12,830 nucleotides of DNA from Marinospirillum sp. GTDB lineage: Bacteria > Pseudomonadota > Gammaproteobacteria > Pseudomonadales > Halomonadaceae. The DNA is taken from assembly GCF_014859565.1 (NCBI RefSeq), contig NZ_JACUUA010000095.1, forward strand, positions 1 to 12,830, in the 5' to 3' direction. Each line of letters starts with the position of its first letter. Position 1 is the first letter of the stretch. Below, piece after piece: positions 5,491-12,830 of this stretch. Below the pieces are notes generated by a model, which did not search any database, was not told where the DNA came from, and was given only the letters and a program-made list of their open reading frames with translations. The translations under genes and the position numbers were made by a program.

Positions 5491-8400
5491 TCAGGCAGCG
5501 CTCGGCTCACCCCTTCCGTTCTCGAGTGTGCGCTTCGACTCCTGCTGGCGCTCTTTCAGTGTGAGCTCGTTCAAGCGATCCAGTTGCGGCCCGGCCAATT
5601 CGGCTAGATTGAGCATGATCTGATTGAATTTCTCGCGCTCTGCACCTTCAGGATACATGTCGGACTTGGTGCCACTGACCAGAAAGCGGCTGCGCTGACC
5701 CTGTTTTTCAAGTGAATCATGCACAGCGGTTTCAAAGGTTCTGGCAAAAAGCTCAGTAGGGTGGCTCCAATAAGTGTTGGCGCTTTTTTTCCGACTGTTG
5801 AAGGTGTAATTCTGTCCATCCAGGCTGATTCCTGCACGGGCAAAGCTGCGCTCAAGCAGACCGGATGGCTTGATTTGGCGTGCATAGTTCATGCTGGGTC
5901 GCTGCCCATTGAGCAGCGCAGACAGCGTTGCCAGATCATGCTCTAGCTGATTGTCGCTGCTGCTTGAATGATCCCTTAAGTATTCAATGCTTGAAAGTTC
6001 CCGGATTTCCTTGAGCCATTCGACCAGAAGATGCAGTTCGCTGTGCTGCTCAACCCGGAGATCGCCATCCTCAGCATCAATCAGTTCTATGTTGCTCATT
6101 TCATTGAGCACATGCCGCTGCGTAGTGCCTGGTTCAGCAAAGCAAAAGAAGCCCTCAAAACCCTTTTGCTTGATGGCGATTTGTAGCCATTCAGGCAAAA
6201 GATCATTCATGGCTTCTGCGCGCTCTTGCTCATCCATGTAGCGAAAGCGGGGATAAACATCAGCGATCTTCTGTAGTATCGGCAGGATTTGTGCCTGCTT
6301 TTTCTGGCGCAGTTCTTCATGCAGCTCAAGGTGCGACTGATCCTTTTCAACTTGTTTGTGTATTGCATACTTGCTGGAAGCTGCATCACGGGCAGCCAGC
6401 AAGCAGTTATGGATGGGCTCGTTAGGCTTGATGCGATCAATCACTGCATCACCAAATACCGCACGAGCCTCTGGCTCACTGCTCATGACGGCACCGCTTT
6501 TAAGCGCATGGTCGTAAATTGTCTGCGCCCAGTCGGACACAATGGACAGATCCTCACCATCAAAAGCGTGAGGATTTCGCTCAAGGCGATTGTCGATGGA
6601 TTCACTGACGTGAAGGCTTAACGGCTTTTCATCCATGGCTTGCAGCTTAAGCGCATTGGCGAGTCGTGAAGGCAGCAGGCTTAAACGGATCCTGTCTATC
6701 TGCTGCTCGATCAATTTCACGATTTTGGCAGATACAGCATATTTACCGTCTTCACGATAAGTCTTGAGTCCTTCAGCCAATTGATCTTGAGTCACGCCTA
6801 TTCTTTCAAGCAGCTGCTGCATGGCCGGCATCTGGATCAAGCTTGGCTGTCCATGAAATAGATCCGGGTACACTTCAAGACCCTCACCACCTTTTTTTGC
6901 CAGCATGTACATCACATCTGCAGCAAAACGGTATGGACAGTCGCTTTCACTGCGTGTTAATCCATGCTGTGCACCGACTTGAACAGCCCACTGAGCAATG
7001 GAATCCTGCACTGCTGCAACATAGGTTAAAGTTCGCACATGAGGCATCCGGCCATTAAATCCCATGGATTCAGAGTGTGGGCTCGGCAAGCGCACCTGTG
7101 TAAAATCCTTCTGCAGATTGCGGATAACACTCTCGCGATCTGAACGAAAGGGATTGAATGCATTCACTCCGGCATGCTCAAATTCAGCAGCGCTGATGCT
7201 GGGCGGATTTTTGATCAGTTCAGCTCGAACCAGGGGGCAGGACGGTTCATAGATGTGGCGACTCAGCTCATCTGATAGCTCCAACACACGCACGGCAGTG
7301 GCATGCATTGCCTGAATACCACTGTCATCTGCATCTTTCAGTACACGCTGAGATAGAGCCTTCATTTCTTCAGGCAATCCTAACGCAGATCTGAAGTTCT
7401 CAATCAGTTCGTACAGGGCATAGGCCAGGTCATCTTTATCACCGCCAATTTTTGCCAGTAAATCCGGATGTAAATACCCCATCATCTCTGCCAGTTCGAT
7501 TGCGATTTCATGCGCTAATTCCGCCTCACGCCCTATGAAGCCGCCTTCATTTCTCAGCCCTGTGCTCGTGACTCGATCCTTAACCCTGCCCTCCAAAATC
7601 TGGATCAGCGCGCCTTGATCCTTGTTTTTTAAGGCTTCAGAAAAGCCAGGCAGGAATGGGCATGCATGGTTGAATGAATGGTTCTCAAGTAGTAGAGGCA
7701 GCAATGCTGTTCTGGCCTCATGTACCAACTGCTGATTCAAATCCTGCTCAGTGGAAGGAGAGACAAAAAGCGCAGTCATCCATTGCGCCAAAGCATGGGC
7801 AACCGGTTTTCCCGTTTCACGAAACTCAGGGCGCAGCAGCCACTCAAGTTTGCTGGATAGCATCGAAGCCATAGCCGCCTGACCGCTCAGGCCTTTTTGC
7901 GCCTCGATGATGGCTTCCATAAAGATAATTTCGCTGACAAAGTGAATCCGGCCGTCTTTATTGCCGGTGAGGAAGCGAAACTTTGCGTTGGAAATGTTGC
8001 TTCTGGAGACATCAAAGATCTGCAGTAGTCGATGATCAAGGGCATGCCCCATTTCATGAGCCATTGAGCCGGCTCCGGATAAACGGGTCAGGTTAATTAC
8101 ATTCAGGCTTGGTTCATAATGTGCTGCTGCCTTGCCCTTGCCGCGAGCACCAAAAGCCAACCCCAAGGCATCGCCTGGCTTATAGGCAGCCTCAACCAGC
8201 GGTGCATCCTGCTCTGTTGGCATAGCATCTGGCTGGACACCAAGACCGAGTCGAGTCATGGGCCACTTCAGGGCTTCAGCCATGTCTTCCATGGCATTAA
8301 AGGTCAGGCGACAAACATCACGAGTCTCTTGATTGCCCAGCCAGTTGCCCACCTGAAATCCACGAGCGCCGATTGCTGCGGCTAAAGAGGCAAAGTCTTC

Positions 8401-10005
8401 TCGCTCTAGTTGCTCGGAAGACAGGGGATCGCGCCCATCCCAGTCAATCGCTTGCTTGATGACCGGTGCCTCCCTCTCAACACGGTAGACCTGGGGTTTT
8501 TTCTTATCAGGCGTATCAGGCAGTGCTGGTGACTCCTGTGAACCCTGTTCATTGTTGGCCGACTGCTCAGCTGCAGGGCTCTCTGGATCTTTGATGCCAA
8601 GAACAGCCAAGTTGACCACAGGCAGAACCAGCGGCGCATCCTTTTCACCAATACTGGGGCGCTCGATCGTCCAAAAGTTTTCCCAGGCTTCGCGCTCCCT
8701 GCGGGTAAATCGAAAGGACATATCGTTTGTAGAGCCTCTATTGCAGGCCGACGATAGCTTGACGCGAATCGGCCAGAGGATTTTTTTGGCTCGGTCAAAG
8801 CGTTTGCTTTCAGGGATGGACATGGACAACCCGTCAGTCAGGTTTTGCATGGCATTGTAGAACTGATCGGCTGCCACATAGGCAGGCTCGAAGTGATGAT
8901 GCCTGCTTTCATAATGGGCTGCATCAGCAGAGACATCGATGAGGCATACCCCGTCTCGATCCACGAGCCGACCTTGGTTGTCACTGGCATCAAGCGTAAC
9001 AGCATCCACATGGATATCCCTGCTTGCACCCTGGGTCTTCATTTCTTCAAGCAGCTTGCTGCCCTCGGTCACCGAGCGGTATTCGCTGTACTCACGAGCC
9101 GGTGCCCAGCGAAAAGGGGTAAAGGCTGAGGAAACGAGAGATTTTGCGCGGTGATCACTAAAAATCAGCTCCCTAAGCAATGCCTGCGCCTGTCCGGACA
9201 GATCACCTGCGGGTTCAGCATCAAGATTCATCCGGGCTAACTCATGAGGTACGGACTCTAAAAACGATTCAAACGCATAACGACAAGAAAGCACCGTATT
9301 GGCATACGCCAAAATGGCTGCAGGTGTTGCAGCCGGTGCTGTTGCCGGCAAATTATCACGCAGATTTTTCATGGACAGCAGAACAGATGCAGGTAAGCCC
9401 TGTTCGCTCAATGCCTGAAAATCAGGCTTTGGCCATAACAGGTCTTTTTTGATGGACTTAGCCCAGCCAGAAAGTGTGGATTGATGAAAGCGAGCCACAT
9501 CAATCTGAGAGGCTGACTCATAAGCCATAATGTCGTGGCGCAAAATATCAAGGGCAGGCTCAGCAAAGGGAAGGTCTCTTCTGTGCTTGCCTCGCTCTAA
9601 GTCGGCCAGCCAGCCTAGAGTATGAGCAGCAGCCAAGTGCGGGTAAAACATTCGCTTGTCGGGCGACAGATATGGGTTATCCATCTCTGCGCCGAGTGTT
9701 GGTTTTTTTCGTGACAGCTGGCTGCAAGCCTGCAGAGAATCCATAACAGATTCAGCATCCAGATTGACTGAATCCAGGATATTGTTGAACAGGCCAGTCA
9801 TAAAGCCAGCGTGGGGCATGCCTTCAAAGCCCGGTAGAATGTGATCCCTCGGACTTGCTGAGCGTGTGCCGGATTGTTCCGAGGTTGATTTGTCTTCGGA
9901 TGTCGGGCGGACTAACAGCTCTGATAGTGCTTTTGCGCGATCTTTTGGTGCGCCTGGCAAAAAGACACCATAATCATTGAGCCGCTCTGCGTTTTTCTTT
10001 GACAT
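5491..10005 (-). CDS. giant polyvalent protein with LPD1-type metallopeptidase-like domain, 1504 aa
   Basis: Residues about 535-660 match the LPD1 region of phage and conjugative-element polyvalent proteins: ARGFQVGNW (548-555), then LAFGARGKGKAAAHYEP, then NVINLTRLSGAGS, and a zinc-site HEMGH (650-654). The typical LPD1 end piece, YWSHPTELFARTFE (Glu at 1418 and 1425), comes only near the C-terminus. About 760 residues of mostly helical, unassigned sequence separate the two. The first 530 residues are also unassigned, apart from an NDYGVFLPGAPKDR opening. Such proteins are thought to be carried into recipient cells with the DNA and to act in early conflict with the host. Whether this one cleaves protein is not shown. 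ATG 10005 has GAGG at 10015-10012. It is divergent from the DUF945 gene. Confidence 0.85.
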   Translation of the reverse strand: MSKKNAERLNDYGVFLPGAPKDRAKALSELLVRPTSEDKSTSEQSGTRSASPRDHILPGFEGMPHAGFMTGLFNNILDSVNLDAESVMDSLQACSQLSRKKPTLGAEMDNPYLSPDKRMFYPHLAAAHTLGWLADLERGKHRRDLPFAEPALDILRHDIMAYESASQIDVARFHQSTLSGWAKSIKKDLLWPKPDFQALSEQGLPASVLLSMKNLRDNLPATAPAATPAAILAYANTVLSCRYAFESFLESVPHELARMNLDAEPAGDLSGQAQALLRELIFSDHRAKSLVSSAFTPFRWAPAREYSEYRSVTEGSKLLEEMKTQGASRDIHVDAVTLDASDNQGRLVDRDGVCLIDVSADAAHYESRHHHFEPAYVAADQFYNAMQNLTDGLSMSIPESKRFDRAKKILWPIRVKLSSACNRGSTNDMSFRFTRREREAWENFWTIERPSIGEKDAPLVLPVVNLAVLGIKDPESPAAEQSANNEQGSQESPALPDTPDKKKPQVYRVEREAPVIKQAIDWDGRDPLSSEQLEREDFASLAAAIGARGFQVGNWLGNQETRDVCRLTFNAMEDMAEALKWPMTRLGLGVQPDAMPTEQDAPLVEAAYKPGDALGLAFGARGKGKAAAHYEPSLNVINLTRLSGAGSMAHEMGHALDHRLLQIFDVSRSNISNAKFRFLTGNKDGRIHFVSEIIFMEAIIEAQKGLSGQAAMASMLSSKLEWLLRPEFRETGKPVAHALAQWMTALFVSPSTEQDLNQQLVHEARTALLPLLLENHSFNHACPFLPGFSEALKNKDQGALIQILEGRVKDRVTSTGLRNEGGFIGREAELAHEIAIELAEMMGYLHPDLLAKIGGDKDDLAYALYELIENFRSALGLPEEMKALSQRVLKDADDSGIQAMHATAVRVLELSDELSRHIYEPSCPLVRAELIKNPPSISAAEFEHAGVNAFNPFRSDRESVIRNLQKDFTQVRLPSPHSESMGFNGRMPHVRTLTYVAAVQDSIAQWAVQVGAQHGLTRSESDCPYRFAADVMYMLAKKGGEGLEVYPDLFHGQPSLIQMPAMQQLLERIGVTQDQLAEGLKTYREDGKYAVSAKIVKLIEQQIDRIRLSLLPSRLANALKLQAMDEKPLSLHVSESIDNRLERNPHAFDGEDLSIVSDWAQTIYDHALKSGAVMSSEPEARAVFGDAVIDRIKPNEPIHNCLLAARDAASSKYAIHKQVEKDQSHLELHEELRQKKQAQILPILQKIADVYPRFRYMDEQERAEAMNDLLPEWLQIAIKQKGFEGFFCFAEPGTTQRHVLNEMSNIELIDAEDGDLRVEQHSELHLLVEWLKEIRELSSIEYLRDHSSSSDNQLEHDLATLSALLNGQRPSMNYARQIKPSGLLERSFARAGISLDGQNYTFNSRKKSANTYWSHPTELFARTFETAVHDSLEKQGQRSRFLVSGTKSDMYPEGAEREKFNQIMLNLAELAGPQLDRLNELTLKERQQESKRTLENGRGEPSAA

Positions 10006-10124
10006 GCTTGACCTCGATCACTCGATAAACCCTGAATCGACTGACATGGCAGTGACCCACAGGTATTGATTGCTAGTTGCATGATGTATAACCAAAACCA
10101 ACAGGCTTTCGCATTGTAGCGCTG

Positions 10125-10140
10125 TACGGGATAACCTGTG
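10125..10140. promoter_or_regulatory. 16-bp operator candidate, site 3 (DUF945 gene promoter)
   Basis: TACGGGATAACCTGTG matches site 1 at 13 of 16 positions. A possible -10 box TATGAT follows at 10146-10151, which would place this site over the -35 and spacer region of the DUF945 gene. An inverted half-like copy, CACAGGTATT, lies at 10058-10067, nearer the start of the divergent giant gene. The 186-bp gap therefore may serve both directions. Confidence 0.45.
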
Positions 10141-10191
10141 TTTGATATGATGCGGCGATATTTGATTACCAGACGCACAAAGGAGTGATTC

Positions 10192-11568
10192 ATGGGTTTT
10201 TTAACGGTAAAAACATGGGTTGTTGCCGCCGCCGTAGTCGTAGTTGGTCAGTGGACGGCATCTCACCTGGCACTAAATAAATCTGAAACGGCTTACCAGC
10301 AGCTGATTGAGATGATCAATCAGACCGAAGGCTTAAGGGTCGCTGATGAGGCAGCGAACTTTGGTCTCTTTACTGCCAATGGCACCCTGGTCATTGCTCA
10401 GGAAGCGTCAGAATGGGAACTCTTTGGTAGCACCCCGGAAGTGTTTTCACATATTGATTGGAAGGGAACGTCAGTTTTCCCGCATTTTTCTTTTGCGGGA
10501 AACGTCAAGCACACCGCTGCAATTCCGGTTGATTATGAGCCCTACTGGCGTGAGCGCTTTCGGCAGGGAGTTGGTGTTGAACACTGGGATGATTTGATAT
10601 TAAAAGGAGAGCTCGGATCCAAAACCAAGATAGAGATCAGCAACCCTAAAGGCGGATCATTTATGTTGAGCCCCACTCTTTTGGGTAAGGTGTATCTTGT
10701 AGCGTCTGGCGAAACCAAAATGGAAGTTCAATATTCAAAGCGTGGTTTAGACCTGACCTTTAAATCAGAAAAGGGCACTCTCACCACCCTGCAATCCGAC
10801 ACAGTGATCAGTGATGGCTTTCATTTTGTAAAAATGGATCTGGCTCAGCGTGCTGCGCTGAAGAACTACACTTTGATAGCAAAAACACGTCAAGGCCGGA
10901 TAACAGGACTTGAACTGAATGCTGAGCAGGCTGATTACTTTGATGGGTCACGCAACGGCAATACTCAGATCAAGCAGGCTGACTTAAAGTTCTATGAAAT
11001 TGATCGCAAAAGAAACGAGCAAGACCTGATTAGCTTTGCGGTCGATATGTCGGCAGGTGGTGTGACCGTGCACGGGCAGTCGTTTGGTTCTGCCGGCATT
11101 AAGGCGACCTTAGGTGATTTTGACAGGGAGTCCTTTTATTTTGTAACCGAAAAAATCCCCATGATTGCCAGTGGATCAGAAGCCGGGCAAGCCTTTGATC
11201 GCGGTGGTGAAAGGCATCAGGAAATGCTGTCGCACATGCAGACCCTGCTGGAAAACAGCCCTCAACTGAAGGTCGAAAAGCTTAAAATGGCGGTTGATTT
11301 TAACGGCTTGGGGCTAGATCTGGATGCTTACGGGCACCTCGGGTTTAATGCGGAAGGGCTGCCTGCGGACTACATGATGTGGAGCGAGCGCCAGCACAGG
11401 CAGTATGACATTCGCAAACACTTTGAATTGCTGCTGAATGCAAATATCCCGGCACCTGTACTACAGATGATGGGATTGCCGCCCCAGCTTGGACAATCCA
11501 AGCGCCAGGAAGTGAAGGTGGAAAAAAACACCTTGCTCCTGAATGGGATTCGCCTCACCAGTTTTTAA
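10192..11568 (+). CDS. DUF945 (YdgA-like) envelope protein, 458 aa
   Basis: The N-terminus has a short basic start and a hydrophobic segment at residues about 5-25 (WVVAAAVVVVGQW). This would anchor the protein in the inner membrane with the bulk in the periplasm. The rest is rich in beta strands. The layout and the late LLENSPQLKVEKLKM block resemble the DUF945/YdgA family of gammaproteobacteria, whose biochemical role is not established. E. coli YdgA is about 500 residues, so this is near full length. ATG 10192 has an excellent ribosome site, AAAGGAG (10179-10185), 6 nt upstream. A strong terminator follows 18 nt after the stop, so it appears to be a single-gene unit. A chromosomal-type envelope gene beside a mobile-element giant gene suggests an island boundary or recruited cargo. 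Confidence 0.75.
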   Translation: MGFLTVKTWVVAAAVVVVGQWTASHLALNKSETAYQQLIEMINQTEGLRVADEAANFGLFTANGTLVIAQEASEWELFGSTPEVFSHIDWKGTSVFPHFSFAGNVKHTAAIPVDYEPYWRERFRQGVGVEHWDDLILKGELGSKTKIEISNPKGGSFMLSPTLLGKVYLVASGETKMEVQYSKRGLDLTFKSEKGTLTTLQSDTVISDGFHFVKMDLAQRAALKNYTLIAKTRQGRITGLELNAEQADYFDGSRNGNTQIKQADLKFYEIDRKRNEQDLISFAVDMSAGGVTVHGQSFGSAGIKATLGDFDRESFYFVTEKIPMIASGSEAGQAFDRGGERHQEMLSHMQTLLENSPQLKVEKLKMAVDFNGLGLDLDAYGHLGFNAEGLPADYMMWSERQHRQYDIRKHFELLLNANIPAPVLQMMGLPPQLGQSKRQEVKVEKNTLLLNGIRLTSF

Positions 11569-11586
11569 GCCGGATATACCTTTAAG

Positions 11587-11609
11587 ACCGGCCGCATGGC
11601 CGGTTTTTT
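11587..11609 (+). terminator. intrinsic terminator of the DUF945 gene
   Basis: ACCGGCC (11587-11593), a GCAT loop and GGCCGGT (11598-11604) form a perfect 7-bp GC-rich stem followed by a run of six T. It begins 18 nt after the stop of the DUF945 gene. Confidence 0.92.
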
Positions 11610-11653
11610 GTTGGACAAACCTCAAAAAAACACAGAGATAAACAGGAAAAATC

Positions 11654-11812
11654 ATGAAACTCAAAACCTTTGCCCAGCAAAGCATCCATTTGATGCAGGG
11701 GTACAGCCAGAAACAATCAGTACAAGTGCACCAGTCTTTGCTGGTGCAACCACCCCCGAAAAAGCTTGAGCGGGCAGGTGTTGTTCGCCTGATCAAAAAG
11801 GGAGGTGGCTAG
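11654..11812 (+). CDS. small basic hypothetical protein, 52 aa
   Basis: The ATG at 11654 has an AGGA ribosome site 7 nt upstream and the frame runs to TAG 11810-11812. The product is basic and hydrophilic, starts MKLKTFAQQSIHLMQGY, has a PPPKK turn in the middle and ends VVRLIKKGGG. There is no membrane segment or known motif. Its DNA contains a perfect 8-bp inverted repeat (TGCACCAG/CTGGTGCA, 11727-11748), which could fold in the mRNA. It lies just after the terminator of the DUF945 gene and so needs its own promoter, which I could not identify. It may be the first gene of a unit with the membrane protein 101 nt downstream. Confidence 0.5.
   Translation: MKLKTFAQQSIHLMQGYSQKQSVQVHQSLLVQPPPKKLERAGVVRLIKKGGG
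11727..11748. repeat. 8-bp perfect inverted repeat inside the 52-aa gene
   Basis: TGCACCAG and CTGGTGCA are separated by TCTTTG. The hairpin lies within coding sequence and has no T tract after it, so it is not a terminator. Confidence 0.6.
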
Positions 11813-11913
11813 CCTTTTTGGCAAACCCTTGAAAAATAGCAAGGTTATTCCTTTTGTTTATGCTGCTGTGTGTTGTTTAACCCATCAAGCCACAGTCAGC
11901 GAGCCTTCTCTTT

Positions 11914-12597
11914 TTGGATATTTTTTTGTGGGCAGCGCTGGTGCTGTCGATACTGATTGCTGTGACTGCCACTGTATTTACCGGGTGGCAGTATTTAAAA
12001 CTGCAGGACTTTCAGCGCTCGGTAGCAGAACCCCTGAGCCAGATGACAGATACCCTCAAAGGGGTGGAGCGTGAGGTGCACCTGCACTATCTGGCTGAGC
12101 AAACCTGGGCGCATGTCATTGACCTTCAGATACAGGCCATGGAGCGACTAGCCGAGGTTCATCATGGCAAACAAGCCAAGGCATTTGCCTCATTAGCAAA
12201 TCAGTTGCAGGTGCGCAAAATGCGCCTCACGGATCGATATGAAGAAATGACATACCCAAGCATCACATCCCTCGCAAAAGGCAATGTGGTGCGCTACAAC
12301 CTCAAGCTGCTTGGCCAGCTACTGGTTGATCAGGTAGCCGAAGGGCGCATTGATACAGGCTCCATCGAAACATTAAAAAGTGACATCGTTATAGGTGCTG
12401 ACCTGGTGCTGGCAGAGGCGATGCTTTTGCAAGCCGGTCAGCACGTCTCTCGCAAAGAGTACGAGGAGGGGCTTGAACTGATTGAGCGACTTTTCATCAA
12501 GCTTGATGAAATCCAGGACTTAAGAAATGTGAGCGATATTCGCACTGCAGCTGAAGAGATCTTTGAACGCTGTCAAAAAAAACTGGGTTACCGGTGA
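11914..12597 (+). CDS. membrane-anchored helical protein, TTG start, 227 aa
   Basis: One N-terminal membrane helix (residues about 4-26, FLWAALVLSILIAVTATVF) is followed by about 195 charged, helix-forming residues with heptad-like stretches (for example around LSQMTDTLKGVEREVHLHYLAEQ). This predicts an inner-membrane protein with a long coiled-coil-like soluble part. The family is not recognised. The start is uncertain. The frame has no ATG before the helix, TTG 11914 is the best placed start, and only a weak GCGAG lies about 10 nt upstream. The frame opens after a stop at 11878-11880, so little extension is possible. It may be co-transcribed with the 52-aa gene. Confidence 0.7.
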   Translation: MDIFLWAALVLSILIAVTATVFTGWQYLKLQDFQRSVAEPLSQMTDTLKGVEREVHLHYLAEQTWAHVIDLQIQAMERLAEVHHGKQAKAFASLANQLQVRKMRLTDRYEEMTYPSITSLAKGNVVRYNLKLLGQLLVDQVAEGRIDTGSIETLKSDIVIGADLVLAEAMLLQAGQHVSRKEYEEGLELIERLFIKLDEIQDLRNVSDIRTAAEEIFERCQKKLGYR

Positions 12598-12683
12598 AGC
12601 CACCAGAGCGGCCCCAGATGAAGTCGGAGCGGTGAGCTTCAAGAGTAAAATAAAGATTCATTCTTTCTGCGTGAATCTGCCTT

Positions 12684-12800
12684 ATGCCCAGCCTCTCAAA
12701 AATAGTATTTACAGCAACCCTGCTGATCACCCTCACATCGAGCTATAGCAGTGCGGAAATTCTGCCACAAGAATCAACCTGCCTTATTCATGAAAAATAG
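12684..12800 (+). CDS. possible short secreted peptide or broken secreted protein, 38 aa
   Basis: From ATG 12684 the frame gives a clear signal-peptide pattern: a polar start with one lysine, a hydrophobic core (IVFTATLLITL) and small residues before a likely cleavage after SSA. About 14 mature residues follow, including one cysteine, before TAG at 12798-12800. Past the stop the same frame stays open to the window edge, so it could be a longer secreted protein broken by a nonsense change. I see no good ribosome site. The 86 nt between this start and the previous gene show nothing clear. Confidence 0.35.
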   Translation: MPSLSKIVFTATLLITLTSSYSSAEILPQESTCLIHEK

Positions 12801-12830
12801 CTGAAAAGTGGGTGTGGCTTTGGTATGCTG

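Noticed and set aside
8406..8798. 130-aa ORF within the giant gene
   Set aside because: It is a shadow frame on the same strand as a clearly conserved coding region, with biased composition and no start signals.
11805..12074. 89-aa ORF from GTG 11805 and a possible frameshift at the T7 run (11921-11927) into the membrane protein
   Set aside because: The ribosome site would touch the start codon, the peptide looks non-coding past 11930, and the membrane protein frame gives a complete anchor without a shift.

Overview
The window reads like accessory or island DNA of a gammaproteobacterium. The base composition looks close to balanced. The gene content is a CheV-type chemotaxis adaptor, a YdgA/DUF945-like envelope protein, a phage/plasmid-style cytosine methyltransferase and a giant 'polyvalent' protein of the kind carried by conjugative elements and phages. 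No species can be named from the sequence.

Left part (1-2900). The edge carries what looks like the 5' end of a group II intron on the minus strand, directly after a perfect 17-bp terminator hairpin. That hairpin closes an unrecognised 197-aa minus-strand gene. A divergent promoter region (734-861) with a 16-bp palindrome leads into a tight plus-strand operon: a 201-aa protein with two CxxC pairs, a 253-aa helical protein, and a third gene that is cut off. The cut is made by a roughly 130-bp remnant of an IS200/IS605-family element, consisting of the last 37 codons of tnpB plus the right-end hairpin. On its other side the remnant also truncates a minus-strand cheV-like gene.

Middle (2900-5490). 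A compact minus-strand cassette reads in this order: a 630-aa DNA (cytosine-5) methyltransferase with an enlarged target-recognition region, a 68-aa small protein overlapping its 3' end, and a DUF4326 protein. No partner restriction enzyme is visible.

Right part (5490-12830). A 1504-aa minus-strand polyvalent protein contains an LPD1-type HExxH metallopeptidase-like region. A divergent plus-strand DUF945-like gene ends in a clear terminator. It is followed by a 52-aa small gene, a 227-aa membrane-anchored helical protein (TTG start) and a possible short secreted peptide at the edge.

A common thread is a 16-bp imperfect palindrome, consensus about TACAGG-N4-CCTGTA. It occurs upstream of three transcription units: the 862 operon, the methyltransferase and the DUF945 gene. 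In the first two it abuts the putative -10 box in the same way. This suggests a shared regulator that is not encoded in the window. No tRNA, rRNA or CRISPR array was seen.
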